Both the position numbers and the translations under genes were made by a program. From Moniliophthora roreri (taxonomy: Eukaryota; Basidiomycota; Agaricomycetes; Agaricales; Marasmiaceae), in contig LATX02000210.1 of assembly GCA_001466705.2 (NCBI GenBank), positions 62,001-126,000 on the forward strand: a stretch of 64,000 bases of DNA. Reading direction: 5' to 3'. The notes beneath the pieces are model-generated. The model was not told the origin of the DNA. It searched no databases and was given only the letters and a program-made list of their open reading frames with translations. Positions 34,952 to 44,051 of the stretch are shown in pieces. Positions within the stretch are counted from its first letter, which is position 1. Every line of letters starts with the position of its first letter.

Positions 34952-35853
34952 TGAAGTATATGAGAGAATTGAGGACTAGTGTGAGCCCTGAGCAGCTAGT
35001 CAAAGCAAGTAGTAGAGAAGGATACAAAATATCAGCAGAATAATGGTTGACAGTAGGCTATACAGAGGTACCCAACTACTGCTGGTATGAAAATAAACAG
35101 CAAATCTGAACACAGAGGAGCATCTCAAAACCTGTAGAGATTAACACCACACTATACCTCTCTATCAAAAGCATATTAAAGGGAATATTTTCACTTTTTA
35201 ATAATATTTTCAATTCTACATTCAATTTGAAGGAAGAATAAAGCCTTTGATAATATGCAAACGGAATATTAATGAGAAACAGATATGAAACAGAATAACA
35301 AATTATTGGTGGGGGATACTTGAGATACCAATATCAAATTAGAGGNATCAGACACTGTGACAGAGAAATTACTAAACACAGCTCAGTTTATATAATATTT
35401 AGCACCCAACTCAGTTTTATTTTATGTGTGACAGATATATTAGATTATTTATATTGTAGAGTATATAAGAGGAAGTGTTTTGTAGATGGAAAGCAGGAGA
35501 GATACTGCCTACCAATTACCAGAGTGTATGAGGTTGTTGTTCAGATAGAAGAGCTACCAGCAATCAGTATTTTTTAATCACTTCAGGCCCTAGCTTATTT
35601 AGTTGTGCAAAAGGCACAGGCTAGTTGAGACCTGAAATTGTAACCCAAACCAGAGATATAAATAAAAGCTAGAAAGAGCTTAGTTTTTAACACAAGAGGT
35701 GTGTTTTCTGATAAGAGAAACATTGTATCAGTCTACTAAGAGGGTAGCTGACATACATCAGTATAGTCTGGTGTTTCAACGTGAATCAGAGAGGGTTTCA
35801 GGCTAGCAGTGTCTAGAAGATTTGTCCTCTTGAGAATTGTTGCAGAACATAGC
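34952..35853 (+). repeat. Second E LTR, left part (interrupted by gypsy B)
   Basis: This matches 22445-23640. An N at 35346 replaces about 330 bp present in the first copy (about 22836-23172). The part from 35560 to 35853 is the start of a 333-bp unit that is repeated after the gypsy B insertion. Confidence 0.75.
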
Positions 35854-36254
35854 TGTTACAATGCTATAGACTTTCATGTGACCGCGTGTATGACTAACTA
35901 TTTCTTTCTCTTTCTATCTCATTCTCGAACTATTATATAACAAACATTCTTTCCCTTTCTCTCCGATTCTATCGGTATATTATGTATGCTTTCTACGATG
36001 TTCTCTTGAGTTCTAACTCGTTTGTAATCGTAGATACACTGTACTATTTAAGTAGTGACAACTAGGTCTCAAGCTCCTCAGCTTGACCTGGTTAACTATA
36101 AACCTTGTTCTAAGCAACGGAACGAACCTCTTGAGTTACGAACGAAGAGACCACCTCTTAGTTCTGACTTGAAATCTGAACCTTGAACCTTACGAACTTC
36201 TTGGCTACGTCATAGTCGAGTACTTTGACGTTGCTGCGCACAAGTAACGTAACA
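35854..36254 (+). repeat. Gypsy B 5' LTR
   Basis: The LTR starts TGTTACAATG and ends GTAACGTAACA. TATTTAA starts at 36045, and TCAGCTTGACCT at 36078-36089 lies 33 bp downstream, where transcription would be expected to start. Three of the five differences from the 3' LTR are CG in this copy and CA in the other. Confidence 0.95.
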
Positions 36255-36256
36255 TA

Positions 36257-36268
36257 AGGTCAAGCTGA
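36257..36268 (+). promoter_or_regulatory. Gypsy B primer-binding site, self-priming type
   Basis: AGGTCAAGCTGA starts two bases after the LTR. It is the exact 12-nt reverse complement of TCAGCTTGACCT at 36078-36089, at the predicted 5' end of the transcript. No tRNA-type TGG start is present. Confidence 0.75.
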
Positions 36269-36300
36269 CCAGAACGCCAACCTATCGAGGTTAAGGCACC

Positions 36301-37650
36301 ACGACTCCCCCACGAGCCAGACTCACTGCGGAAGAAGAAGAAGATATTGATCGCGATATCGAGCTTACAAGACGGCTTCAGAACATCGGGATCGGACTTT
36401 CGGAACACCCCGAATCGACCAGACGTACAATTATAACCCGCCACCACCGTCGCGAAGCCATCTGACAGCTCTCCGACGTGCTTGGGCCAGACACAACGAC
36501 AGACGACGAAACACGAACAGATGACGAGCAGAGGAACAACTCGACCCCGATATCCACGCTACCAGACTTGCCATTCTTCGGGAATATCGACATGTCCGAA
36601 GCCAGAAACGAGAGCTCGATAGAATCATTGGAATCTTCCAGACCCTCTACTCCTATTGTAGAAGAAACCAGACCAGACGAAACAGACATGTTGGGAGAAC
36701 AGAGCTCAACCCCGAAACGCGATCAGAAACCGAAGACACAGGAAGAAATGATCATTAGTGTTGCAACTGCAGTGCTGGAAGAGAAGAAGGACAAGGGGGT
36801 GAAAGTAGCAGCCCCGGAACCCTTTGATGGAGATAGGAAGGAAACGCGGAGATTTCTCACCGAAGTTGAGATATACCTCCGCATGCATCCTACCGAATAC
36901 GATACTGACGAAAAGAAATGTCTCTTCTTTTTGTCATATCTCCAAGGAAAAGACACACAGGCCTGGAAACAGAGAAACACCGATCTGATCTTTGATTGGA
37001 AAGACGGTGACGAGAAGCTGGAATGGAAGGATTTGAAGAGTGCTTTTAAAAAGCACTATCTCCCTATCGACATCAAAGCCGATGCACAGCTGAGGATCGA
37101 AGAGATGAAGATGGGAGAACGAGCCGACAACTATGTCAACGAGTTCAGAGTCTTGGCCGACGAGTCAGGATATGACGACGAAGCTCTGGCTCACATCTTT
37201 CAAAAAGGGTTACCGTTCATATTGGCAGACAAAATCCTGAACCAGCCACAAGGACGACCCAAAGATCTGAATGGATGGTACGAAGCAGCCATTCGATTTG
37301 ATGAACAGTACAAATACGCCAAGGCTGTTCAGAAGCCCCGAAGATTCCAGATGGCGAACAAAAAGAAGAAGAAATTCGAGAAAAAGGAGACAACCGTCAA
37401 CCGAATGGAGACAGGACGGCTATCCGAAGAAGATCACCGAGAGTATATGAAGGACGGCCGGTGTTTCCGATGTGCCAAACAAGGACACCTTAGCCGAGAT
37501 TGCCCGATGAAGAATACGGAGAAGGCCCCGGAGAAAGCCGTAAAGAAGACGCCTAGAGAGGCTTACGTGAAGATTCAGGCGATGTTCAAGGAATATAGCC
37601 ACGAGGAGCAGAAAGAGCTGCTGAACATTATGGAAGATGAGGGTTTTTAA
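36301..37650 (+). pseudogene. Gypsy B gag (one internal TGA)
   Basis: Frame 1 is open from about 36301 except for TGA at 36463; 36478-37650 is 390 codons without a stop. The retrotransposon gag core spans about 36830-37300 (TRRFLTEVEIYLRMHP, FFLSYLQGKDTQAWKQR, MKMGERADNYVNEF). One zinc knuckle, CFRCAKQGHLSRDC, lies at about 37462. The start codon is unclear: at the position of the A gag ATG (5084), B reads ACT. The gag makes capsid and nucleocapsid. The stop is TAA at 37648 inside the slippery site. A single point change would reopen the frame, so the copy was recently functional or can be complemented. Confidence 0.85.
37641..37647 (+). other. Predicted -1 ribosomal frameshift heptamer (gag/pol, gypsy B)
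   Basis: G GGT TTT directly precedes the gag TAA. The -1 frame is continuous from here into pol. The first residues (GFLKWQ ... LPITIS ... VLAKLDRNSM) match gypsy A in the same frame, which argues that they are translated. Confidence 0.65.
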
Positions 37651-37733
37651 AATGGCAGAAGAGGCCGACTCTCTCTCCGCCCCTACCAATTACGATATCG
37701 AACATTGTACTAGCTAAGTTAGATCGAAATTCT

Positions 37734-40700
37734 ATGCGAATCCCTTTGTCTTACAACGTTGGATCAGAAAAAGTCGGAATAAATGGGCTCCTAGACTCAG
37801 GAGCAGGGGGACTTTTCATGGCTCCCGAAACGGCAAAGCGATTACGGCTCCCACGAGATAGGCTTCCCGAAAACATTCAGGTCTTCAATGTTGACGGAAC
37901 ACCGAACAAGACAGCCTGGATCACGCACTCAGTAACGGCTACATATCAATTCAGAACAAGGAGTTTGACAGATACATTCCTACTCTCCGGACTAGGGAAA
38001 GAAGATGTCATTTTAGGACTTCCCTGGTTACAGAAATACAATTCAGACGTCAATTGGAAATCCGGAGAAGTTCTATTTCGACCGAAACAATATATCAGGA
38101 TACCCCACCGCAAAAATATCTTCGACACCGAACTGCCGGAACAGATTGTTAATCAAATCAATATCAGAGCCAAGATGTCGGCTTCACAACTGATGGCACA
38201 TCAGGTCGAACAAAAGGAACAAACTTTCGAGACATTGGTCCCTGATTATCTCCACGGATTTAAAGCGCAGTTCGAAGACAAAGAAGCTGAACGGTTTCCA
38301 ATATCTCGACATTACGACCATGCCATCGATCTGAAGCCTGATTTTGTGCCTAAAGACTGCAAGCTCTATTCCCTAACGGTACCAGAACAACAAGAACTGG
38401 ACAAATTCCTCGATGAAAACCTTCGAAAAGGGTACATTCAAAAATCGAAATCTCCAAACACTTCCCCATTCTTCTTCGTAGGCAAGAAGGAAAAAGGAAA
38501 GCTGCGACCAACACAAGATTATCGGAGATTAAATGATGGGACAATCAAGAATGCATACCCGCTGCCGTTGATTTCAGACCTGATTGACAAGTTACGTGGA
38601 GCAACTATTTTTTCCAAGCTTGATTTACATAATGGTTACAACAATGTCAGGATCAAAGATGGCGATCAATGGAAGGCCGCTTTCAAAACAAATCGAGGGT
38701 TGTTCGAGCCCACGGTTATGTTTTTCGGCCTGATGAATTCACCGGCGACATTTCAAGCTTTTATGGACGATATCCTGTCGGATTTCATGGCAGAAGGATG
38801 GTGTCTCGTGTACATGGACGACATCCTCATCTATTCCACTAACGAAAAGGAACACATGGAACGGTCGCGAAGACTCCTCCAACGCCTAAAAGAACAGGAC
38901 CTCTATTTGAAACCTCACAAATGCGAATTCGACGTCAAGGAAGTCATATTTTTAGGGTTGGTGATCAGACCAGGGACTGTCAGGATGGATCCGGTTAAAC
39001 TGGCAGGAATACAAGATTGGCCAGCTCCCACGACGGTCACAGGAGTCCGAAGTTTCACTGGATTTGCCAACTTCTATCGGAAATTTATCGGCAGATATGC
39101 GGAGATTGCGAGGCCCCTCTATGATCTTACCAAGAAGGGGGTGACCTTTTTATGGAACGATGCTTGCCAAGATGCGTTCGAAACCCTTAAACAAAAATTC
39201 TCACAGCAACCACTGTTACAGATCCCAGATTCGTCGAAGCCATTCATCATTGAAGCAGATGCATCGAAATGGGCTTCTGGAGCGGTCCTACGACAAAAGG
39301 GAACTGATGGCGAATGGCATCCGTGTGGTTACATATCACACGCCTTTGACGCCACCGAACGCAACTACGAAATCTATGATCGAGAATTGTTCGCAATTGT
39401 CAGGGCGCTGCAGACCTGGCAACATTACGTCATGGGCAACGGCTTTCCCGTAACTATCCTCTCGGATCACAAGAACTTGACGTACTTCAGAACCGCGCAG
39501 AAGTTGAATCGAAGGCAAGCGAGATGGAGCCTTCTTTTGTCAATGTTCGACCTTCAGCTAGTTCACGTTCCTGGGACCCAGATGATACAGTCGGATGCAC
39601 TTTCGAGAAGATCAGACCATGTTTTGCACGAAGACACAGATAACGACAATGTGGTACTGCTACCAGAGGCGCTGTTTATCAACGCGATTAATATGGATCT
39701 CCAACATCGGCTGAAGAAAGCCTTGGGAAATGACAATTTCCATAGCAGCGCCTTGGAATCGCTACTCGATCAAGGAATTCCCCCAATTAAGTCCTCTCTC
39801 TCTGATTGGAAATTCGACGATGACCTACTCTTCTACAAAGGACGAGTTTACGTACCAAATGACGTCACATTGCGAAGAGAGATCATTAGAACCATTCATG
39901 AAGGACAGCCTTTTGGACACCCGGGACAGTTCGGAACTATTGATCTGGTCGGGAGAGAATTTTGGTGGCCTGGTATAGCTAAATTCATTAAAGCATTTGT
40001 TGATGGCTGTGCCCCGTGTCAACAGATGAAGGTCAATACCCATCCATCTGTAGCAGGGATTCTACCAATCGCAGGAGTACCGAACGCAGTGCCTTTTCAA
40101 ACTCTGACGATGGACCTAATCATGGATCTCCCCAAGTCTGATGGATCGGACTCAATAATGGTCGTAGTAGACCATTCGTCTACGAAGGGGGTAATTTTCA
40201 TCCCTTGCACCAAAAAGTTGGACGCCACAAAAGCTGCAGAACTCCTTTTCCAACACGTATACAAGAGATACGGTTTGGCAGAAAGAATTATCTCGGATAG
40301 AGACCCAAGATTCGCAGCAGAAGTATTTCAGGAAATGGCCAGACTCTTAGGAGTCAAACACTCGATGAGTACCGCTTATCATCCACAGACAGATGGAGAA
40401 ACTGAAAGAATCAATCAGGAAGTCGAAATTTACCTAAGATTCTTCTGCGGGAAACAACAAACAGAATGGAGCAAACATCTGCACATGGCAGAATTTGCAC
40501 ACAATAATAGAACCCATTCCGTTACCCATCATTCCCCATTCTTCATGGCCATGGGATATCATCCGAGACCGCTACCGACAGTATTTGGAAAGACCAACGT
40601 TCCATCAGTAGAAAAACGGTTATCAGAACTAAAGCGGCTCAGAGAGGAAACTTCATCAATGATCGAACTCGCTAGAAAAAGGGTGCTGGAAAGAGGGAAC

Positions 40701-41141
40701 AAAAAGAATGACGTCTTCAAAAAGGGACAAAAAGTATGGCTAGAAGGGAAAAACCTGGACTTTGGATATCCCACCAAAAAGTTATCGCCGAAAAGGGAAG
40801 GACCTTTCGAAATAGAAGAAGTCATGGGGCCTGTTACGTACAGGTTAAAGTTGCCAAGACAATGGAGGATACACCCCGTTTTCCACGTCGGGCTGTTATC
40901 GCCGTACAAGGAGACAGATGAACATGGAGCCAACTATCTGGAACCACCCCCGGACATAATAGATGGCCATAAGAAGTTTGAGATCGAGGCAATTGTAGGT
41001 CACAAGCCAAGGAAAACTCCGAAGAAGTTCTTGGTGTCCTGGAAAGGATACGATTCTTCACACAATGAATGGAAGGAGAAAGAAGAGTTGGCAAACGCAA
41101 TGGAGATTTACCTGGACTATATAATCAAGAACAAGTTGTAG
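37734..41141 (+). CDS. pol: Gypsy B Pol: protease, reverse transcriptase, RNase H, integrase, chromodomain
   Basis: The frame is intact: 1135 codons from ATG 37734, and open further upstream to the frameshift site. Motifs by residue from that ATG are protease DSGAGG at 21-26; RT with YMDDILIYS at 360-368; RNase H IEADASKWASGAVLR near 505; integrase zinc domain (HEGQPFGHPGQF ... CAPCQQMK) at about 720-765; the core with LTMDLIMDLP, SDRDPRF and HPQTDGETERIN; a GPY/F-type segment; and a chromodomain (FEIEAIVGH ... FLVSWKGYDSSHNEW) at about 1080-1132. All catalytic residues I can check are present. The chromodomain marks it as a chromovirus. Translation probably uses -1 slippage from gag rather than the internal ATG. 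Confidence 0.95.
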   Translation: MRIPLSYNVGSEKVGINGLLDSGAGGLFMAPETAKRLRLPRDRLPENIQVFNVDGTPNKTAWITHSVTATYQFRTRSLTDTFLLSGLGKEDVILGLPWLQKYNSDVNWKSGEVLFRPKQYIRIPHRKNIFDTELPEQIVNQINIRAKMSASQLMAHQVEQKEQTFETLVPDYLHGFKAQFEDKEAERFPISRHYDHAIDLKPDFVPKDCKLYSLTVPEQQELDKFLDENLRKGYIQKSKSPNTSPFFFVGKKEKGKLRPTQDYRRLNDGTIKNAYPLPLISDLIDKLRGATIFSKLDLHNGYNNVRIKDGDQWKAAFKTNRGLFEPTVMFFGLMNSPATFQAFMDDILSDFMAEGWCLVYMDDILIYSTNEKEHMERSRRLLQRLKEQDLYLKPHKCEFDVKEVIFLGLVIRPGTVRMDPVKLAGIQDWPAPTTVTGVRSFTGFANFYRKFIGRYAEIARPLYDLTKKGVTFLWNDACQDAFETLKQKFSQQPLLQIPDSSKPFIIEADASKWASGAVLRQKGTDGEWHPCGYISHAFDATERNYEIYDRELFAIVRALQTWQHYVMGNGFPVTILSDHKNLTYFRTAQKLNRRQARWSLLLSMFDLQLVHVPGTQMIQSDALSRRSDHVLHEDTDNDNVVLLPEALFINAINMDLQHRLKKALGNDNFHSSALESLLDQGIPPIKSSLSDWKFDDDLLFYKGRVYVPNDVTLRREIIRTIHEGQPFGHPGQFGTIDLVGREFWWPGIAKFIKAFVDGCAPCQQMKVNTHPSVAGILPIAGVPNAVPFQTLTMDLIMDLPKSDGSDSIMVVVDHSSTKGVIFIPCTKKLDATKAAELLFQHVYKRYGLAERIISDRDPRFAAEVFQEMARLLGVKHSMSTAYHPQTDGETERINQEVEIYLRFFCGKQQTEWSKHLHMAEFAHNNRTHSVTHHSPFFMAMGYHPRPLPTVFGKTNVPSVEKRLSELKRLREETSSMIELARKRVLERGNKKNDVFKKGQKVWLEGKNLDFGYPTKKLSPKREGPFEIEEVMGPVTYRLKLPRQWRIHPVFHVGLLSPYKETDEHGANYLEPPPDIIDGHKKFEIEAIVGHKPRKTPKKFLVSWKGYDSSHNEWKEKEELANAMEIYLDYIIKNKL

Positions 41142-41163
41142 AGAAAAATCATCATCTCTCAAC

Positions 41164-42522
41164 ATGTCCAGCCAACAAGCCACCTCTTCCAACCTTCACA
41201 ACCGACCTCTCCCCCCTCCTGTCCACACCGAAAACCCTGAACAAGTTCATTATACCGGCCCTTTCTGTCCTTCCCCATTCGAACTACTCTACCTTGTCAA
41301 CACTGGCAAACACGACGAGGCCCTGAGGCTTGGAACCGAAGCCTCACCAGTACACCAAATCACCGTCGACGGGCTCATTAGACTCCGAGAACAACGAGCC
41401 GCGCTGGACCGCATCGTCCAAGAAACGAACACATACTCTGCGAACCTGGCCTACAATGCTACAGCAGGTGCTGCAGGCGGCCTTGTATTACAGGGACCAG
41501 TAACGGTACCGTGCCCGCCAGCATATTCTCATAATGATGATGCACCCAACGTATCTAACGCTGCAGGTACCGTCCCCGAGAGTGTTTGCGATGCAAATCC
41601 AAACAGCCCAGAATTTTGGATGGCGCACACAGCATATGTCGAACGGATTCAACGAGCAACAGAACTGGCCTGCGTCCAGTATGACAGAATACCCTCCATC
41701 CCCACCCCAAGCTTTGGTCTATCTAGGCCATTTATTCGAACCAGACAGCCAACCGCCCTTCATTCCTCAGAACGACTCGCCTCCACCCCTTCAAGTCCTA
41801 CTTCCCTCGTCTACCCAGACCCTCCAAGCCCCTCTAGCAACGACGACTCCGATGACGATTCCATCGTCGTCGAACACATTCCCCCTTCCGAACCAAGTAG
41901 CCCTCCAATGTATGCCGCCTCCATCGGCATCCGAACCCCAACCCCTAGCGATTCAGGCGCCGAGGCCGTCGAATCCGATATGAAGAGCATCCACTCCCCC
42001 CAGATTCAGGGATGCGACAACTGCGACCCCTCCGCCACGGTACCGTTCTGTGCTGACGGAACATTCAACCCCTTTTTCCAACCCCTCCGCATTACCTTTA
42101 CCACCGACCGAACTACCCCAGAACCCATCGCTCGCGAACCGCAGACCGACGCCGATTCCTCCCCGAACACTGATCCGGGACCTGACAACTCGGTCAGTGT
42201 GGGACGACGACGACCTCGAAGAAGCGTCGTCGAGTGAGCCATCCTCATCTCCGACCAACAGCGACGACATGACCGACGAAGTTTTCGAGTACCTCTCTGC
42301 CCTGTGTGCAGAGTGGCGTACCACTGCGGCCGAGAATGCCCGAGCTACCGTTGTCAAGTATGCGGGACGGCTGCGCCTGGTCACCTCTCTCGAGATTGTC
42401 GTCTCAAACGACGGTCGCGAAGAATTGCTCGGAACCACCCTCCCCAGCGCCCATCGTCTCCTGGAGATGATATCTACGGGGGTAACCCCAACACAGAACT
42501 CTACGGAGATGGAGAGCAGTAG
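41164..42522 (+). CDS. Gypsy B third ORF: post-pol protein with tandem zinc knuckles
   Basis: An ATG 22 bases after pol opens 357 codons to TGA 42235. The same frame then continues to TAG 42520. A candidate intron at 42193-42261 (GTCAGT ... CCAACAG, 69 bp, phase 0) removes the stop and keeps frame; alternatively the TGA is a CGA mutated at a CpG. Features in order are a globular N-terminus (FCPSPFELLYLV), a GPVTVP motif shared with gypsy A, a long Pro/Ser/Asp-rich stretch with acidic patches, an Arg-rich patch, then CPVCRVAYHCGREC (CX2CX4HX4C) and CQVCGTAAPGHLSRDC (CX2CX6HX4C). The same knuckle pair occurs in A and D. It sits where env lies in errantiviruses but has no signal peptide or membrane segment. 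Nucleic-acid binding is inferred; the role is unknown. Confidence 0.75.
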
Positions 42523-42649
42523 TGAGACAATGGCCGCAACGGAAAACGCAGAGGAGAATTACGAGTGGGTCTATTCTGGGCGACAGGAATCGTTCAGAGA
42601 AGTGACGTTATCAGATGGAACCGTGGCGAGATTGGAATTTCGCCCCTAG
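42050..42649 (+). CDS. Overlapping +1-frame ORF at the gypsy B 3' end
   Basis: A 199-codon open frame overlaps the zinc-knuckle part of the third ORF in frame 2 and continues past its stop to TAG 42647, just before the polypurine tract. It contains an acidic block (SVWDDDDLEEASSSEP) and a hydrophilic tail. In gypsy D the equivalent frame is also open over 230 codons up to the LTR, and in A its tail is recognisable. This may be an extension reached by frameshifting or splicing, or only a by-product of codon bias. No function is recognised. Confidence 0.35.
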   Translation: MLTEHSTPFSNPSALPLPPTELPQNPSLANRRPTPIPPRTLIRDLTTRSVWDDDDLEEASSSEPSSSPTNSDDMTDEVFEYLSALCAEWRTTAAENARATVVKYAGRLRLVTSLEIVVSNDGREELLGTTLPSAHRLLEMISTGVTPTQNSTEMESSSETMAATENAEENYEWVYSGRQESFREVTLSDGTVARLEFRP

Positions 42650-42660
42650 TGTGGGGGTAA

Positions 42661-43061
42661 TGTTACAATGCTATAGACTTTCATGTGACCGCGTGTATGA
42701 CTAACTATTTCTTTCTCTTTCTATCTCATTCTCGAACTATTATATAACAAACATTCTTTCCCTTTCTCTCCAATTCTATCGGTATATTATGTATGCTTTC
42801 TACGATGTTCTCTTGAGTTCTAACTCGTTTGTAATCGTAGATACACTGTACTATTTAAGTAGTGACAACTAGGTCTCAAGCTTCTCAGCTTGACCTGGTT
42901 AACTATAAACCTTGTTCTAAGCAACGGAACGAACCTCTTGAGTTACAAACAAAGAGACCACCTCTTAGTTCTGACTTGAAATCTGAACCTTGAACCTTAC
43001 GAACTTCTTGGCTACGTCATAGTCGAGTAGTTTGACGTTGCTGCGCACAAGTAACGTAACA
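42661..43061 (+). repeat. Gypsy B 3' LTR
   Basis: The 401-bp LTR is preceded by TGTGGGGGTAA and followed by the ATAGC target copy. It differs from the 5' LTR at five positions by eye. Confidence 0.95.
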
Positions 43062-43066
43062 ATAGC

Positions 43067-43773
43067 TAAGAGGGCTATATTCAGGTACAAGAGGTACCTT
43101 TGTTCGCAATCAGTATTTTTTAATCACTTCAGGCCCTAGCTTATTTAGTTGTGCAAAAGGCACAGGCTAGTTGAGACCTGAGATTGTAACCTAAACCAGA
43201 GATCTAAATAAAAGCTAGAAAGAGCTTGGCTTTTAATGCAAGAGGTGTGTCTCCTGATAAGATAAACATTGTATCAGTTGCTAAGAGGGTAACTGACATG
43301 CATTAGTATAGTCTGGTGTTTTAACATGAATCAGAGAGAGTTTCAGGCTAGCAGTGTCTAGAAGATTTGTCCTCTTGAGAATCATTGTAGAGTATAGCTA
43401 AGAGGGCTATATTCAGGTTCAAGAGGTACCTTTGTTCTCACTTAGAAGAAGTTTTGGTCTTTGGGCAATTTCTGGTTGAACCTTCAGTTACCAGTTTTGT
43501 TTTAAAGTGATTAATAAAACCACAAACCCAAGAAAATATTTACAAGTACAAACACATATCTCAATCTGAGAAGTTTGTTCTGAAGGCATTCATCCCTGAA
43601 CTACCAAGTGAGACACTGAGAATCATTCTTAACATTGCAGTAACAGTGAACCATGCTGAACCAACTTGCAAAAACAACTGAGAATCAAGAACTTATTTAC
43701 CTTTCTGAGGTATATATTGGCACCACAGGCCTTGTGTTTTCATAGTAGAGACATGGGTTTTTGAGCATCTTCA
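43067..43773 (+). repeat. Second E LTR, right part, with a 333-bp tandem duplication
   Basis: The sequence continues the E LTR after gypsy B. From 43106 to 43437 it repeats the unit formed by 35560-35853 plus 43067-43105. The two units differ at several positions, so this is a real duplication rather than a copy error. The LTR ends ...GAGCATCTTCA at 43773. Confidence 0.7.
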
Positions 43774-44051
43774 ATGGGCATCAAAATTGCCTGATCTTTA
43801 AGTGCAGTGCCTATATTTCTAGTCCTTTTTGAAGGTGATTCTTGTTTTCAGGCAGCATCCACTCTAAAATTTTGAAACTCACATAGCCAAAGGTTTAGTA
43901 TATAAAGAACATGTGTACAAAATTCTGAGAGGAAAGGCAATGAATTGAAAAAGTTTTACAGTAACAACATTACTAGTCCATTGATAATAAAATCCAGTGA
44001 CAAACTATGTTATGTCCAGATTGCAACATGGTGCCTCTGAACAGACCCTTA
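43774..44051. other. Non-coding stretch between the E LTR and the MITE
   Basis: No gene is seen. The first five bases, ATGGG, would be the right target copy of the E element. Confidence 0.4.

Larger units (their letters stand above)
35854..43061 (+). mobile_element. Gypsy B: near-intact Ty3/gypsy chromovirus
   Basis: The 7208-bp element has two 401-bp LTRs that differ at five positions by eye (about 98.8% identical). A perfect ATAGC duplication flanks it (35849-35853 and 43062-43066). The order is self-priming PBS, gag, -1 frameshift site, intact 1135-codon pol, third ORF and polypurine tract GTGGGGGTAA. The only coding lesions seen are a TGA in gag at 36463 and a TGA in the third ORF at 42235; the latter could be spliced out. 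It inserted into the second E LTR and is the youngest large element in the window. Confidence 0.95.

Noticed and set aside
41164..42522. Third ORF of gypsy B as a retroviral-type env
   Set aside because: No signal peptide, no transmembrane segment and no glycoprotein-like Cys pattern; the zinc knuckles argue for a nucleic-acid-binding protein.
43062..43440. Possible CRISPR-like or satellite array from the repeated 333-bp unit
   Set aside because: Only two long units, part of an LTR; this is a fungal nuclear genome and no spacer-repeat pattern is present.
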